A DNA stretch of 6,140 nt. Origin: Pseudomonadota bacterium. GTDB taxonomy: Bacteria > SAR324 > XYD2-FULL-50-16 > JAHJRI01. Where the stretch lies: the NCBI GenBank assembly GCA_022360105.1, contig JAKSDL010000039.1, positions 1 to 6,140 on the forward strand, given 5' to 3'. How positions within the stretch are numbered: the first letter of the stretch is position 1; each line of letters starts with the position of its first letter. The position numbers and the translations under genes are program-made. Positions 6,107 to 6,140 of this stretch are shown piece after piece. Under the pieces are notes generated by a model. The model ran no database searches, had not been told where the DNA came from, and worked only from the letters and a program-made list of their open reading frames with translations.

Positions 6107-6140
6107 ATGTTCACGCACTATTAGCTAACAGCTAACCGCC

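Larger units (their letters stand above)
5913..6140. repeat. Intergenic repeat region, unit present twice
   Basis: No gene is visible here. Two related blocks start at GATTTTAGAT (5934-5943 and 6055-6064) and lie about 120 nt apart. Each block has a conserved GAAAGYGGAGCTTTC hairpin followed by an AT-rich palindrome. The first ends in GCTAATAGCTAA (6019-6030), and the second in GCTAACAGCTAAC (6124-6136) near the window edge. The heptamer ATTTTAG occurs at 5914, 5921, 5935 and 6056. Such strings resemble dispersed intergenic repeats seen in Desulfobacterota. The second copy may continue beyond the window. Confidence 0.75.

Overview
The window looks like a chromosomal segment of an anaerobic, mid-GC bacterium, most plausibly Desulfobacterota (the former Deltaproteobacteria). 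This is an inference. It rests on two DUF2148 (COG4739) Fe-S proteins, a family found mainly in anaerobes, on acyl-CoA enzymes of the kind abundant in fatty-acid and aromatic-acid degrading sulfate reducers and syntrophs, and on CACGAAG-type and ATTTTAG/GCTAA-type intergenic repeats that I associate with such genomes. No rRNA or marker gene is present to confirm it.

Layout. Positions 1-247 carry the N-terminal part of a minus-strand gene running off the left edge, probably a base-excision DNA glycosylase. Positions 248-545 are a divergent intergenic region with a CACGAAG repeat cluster, a TTGACA -35 box and a cluster of CCGA/TCGG half-sites that looks like a TetR-family operator. Six plus-strand genes follow with short gaps (9, 76, 33, 38 and 42 nt): a TetR-family regulator (546-1172), an SCP2-like lipid-binding protein (1182-1574), two different DUF2148 Fe-S proteins in tandem (1651-2322 and 2356-3003), an AMP-forming acyl-CoA ligase (3042-4646) and an acyl-CoA dehydrogenase (4689-5912). 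The right end (5913-6140) is non-coding and consists of a twice-repeated, hairpin-rich unit.

How the genes may work together. The ligase would activate a carboxylic acid to its CoA thioester and the dehydrogenase would introduce a double bond. The SCP2-like protein suggests that the acid or its thioester is hydrophobic (long-chain, cyclic or steroid-like). The TetR protein probably represses the operon and its own gene until an acid or acyl-CoA ligand appears. The role of the DUF2148 pair is unknown. Their C-x2-C-x4-C-x(18-21)-C motifs suggest Fe-S clusters, so electron transfer linked to the dehydrogenase is possible but unproven. No ETF, hydratase or thiolase gene lies in the window.

The most unusual points are the DUF2148 pair inside an acyl-CoA operon, a dehydrogenase whose usual catalytic Glu position appears to hold Asp, and the double-hairpin repeat unit downstream of the operon.
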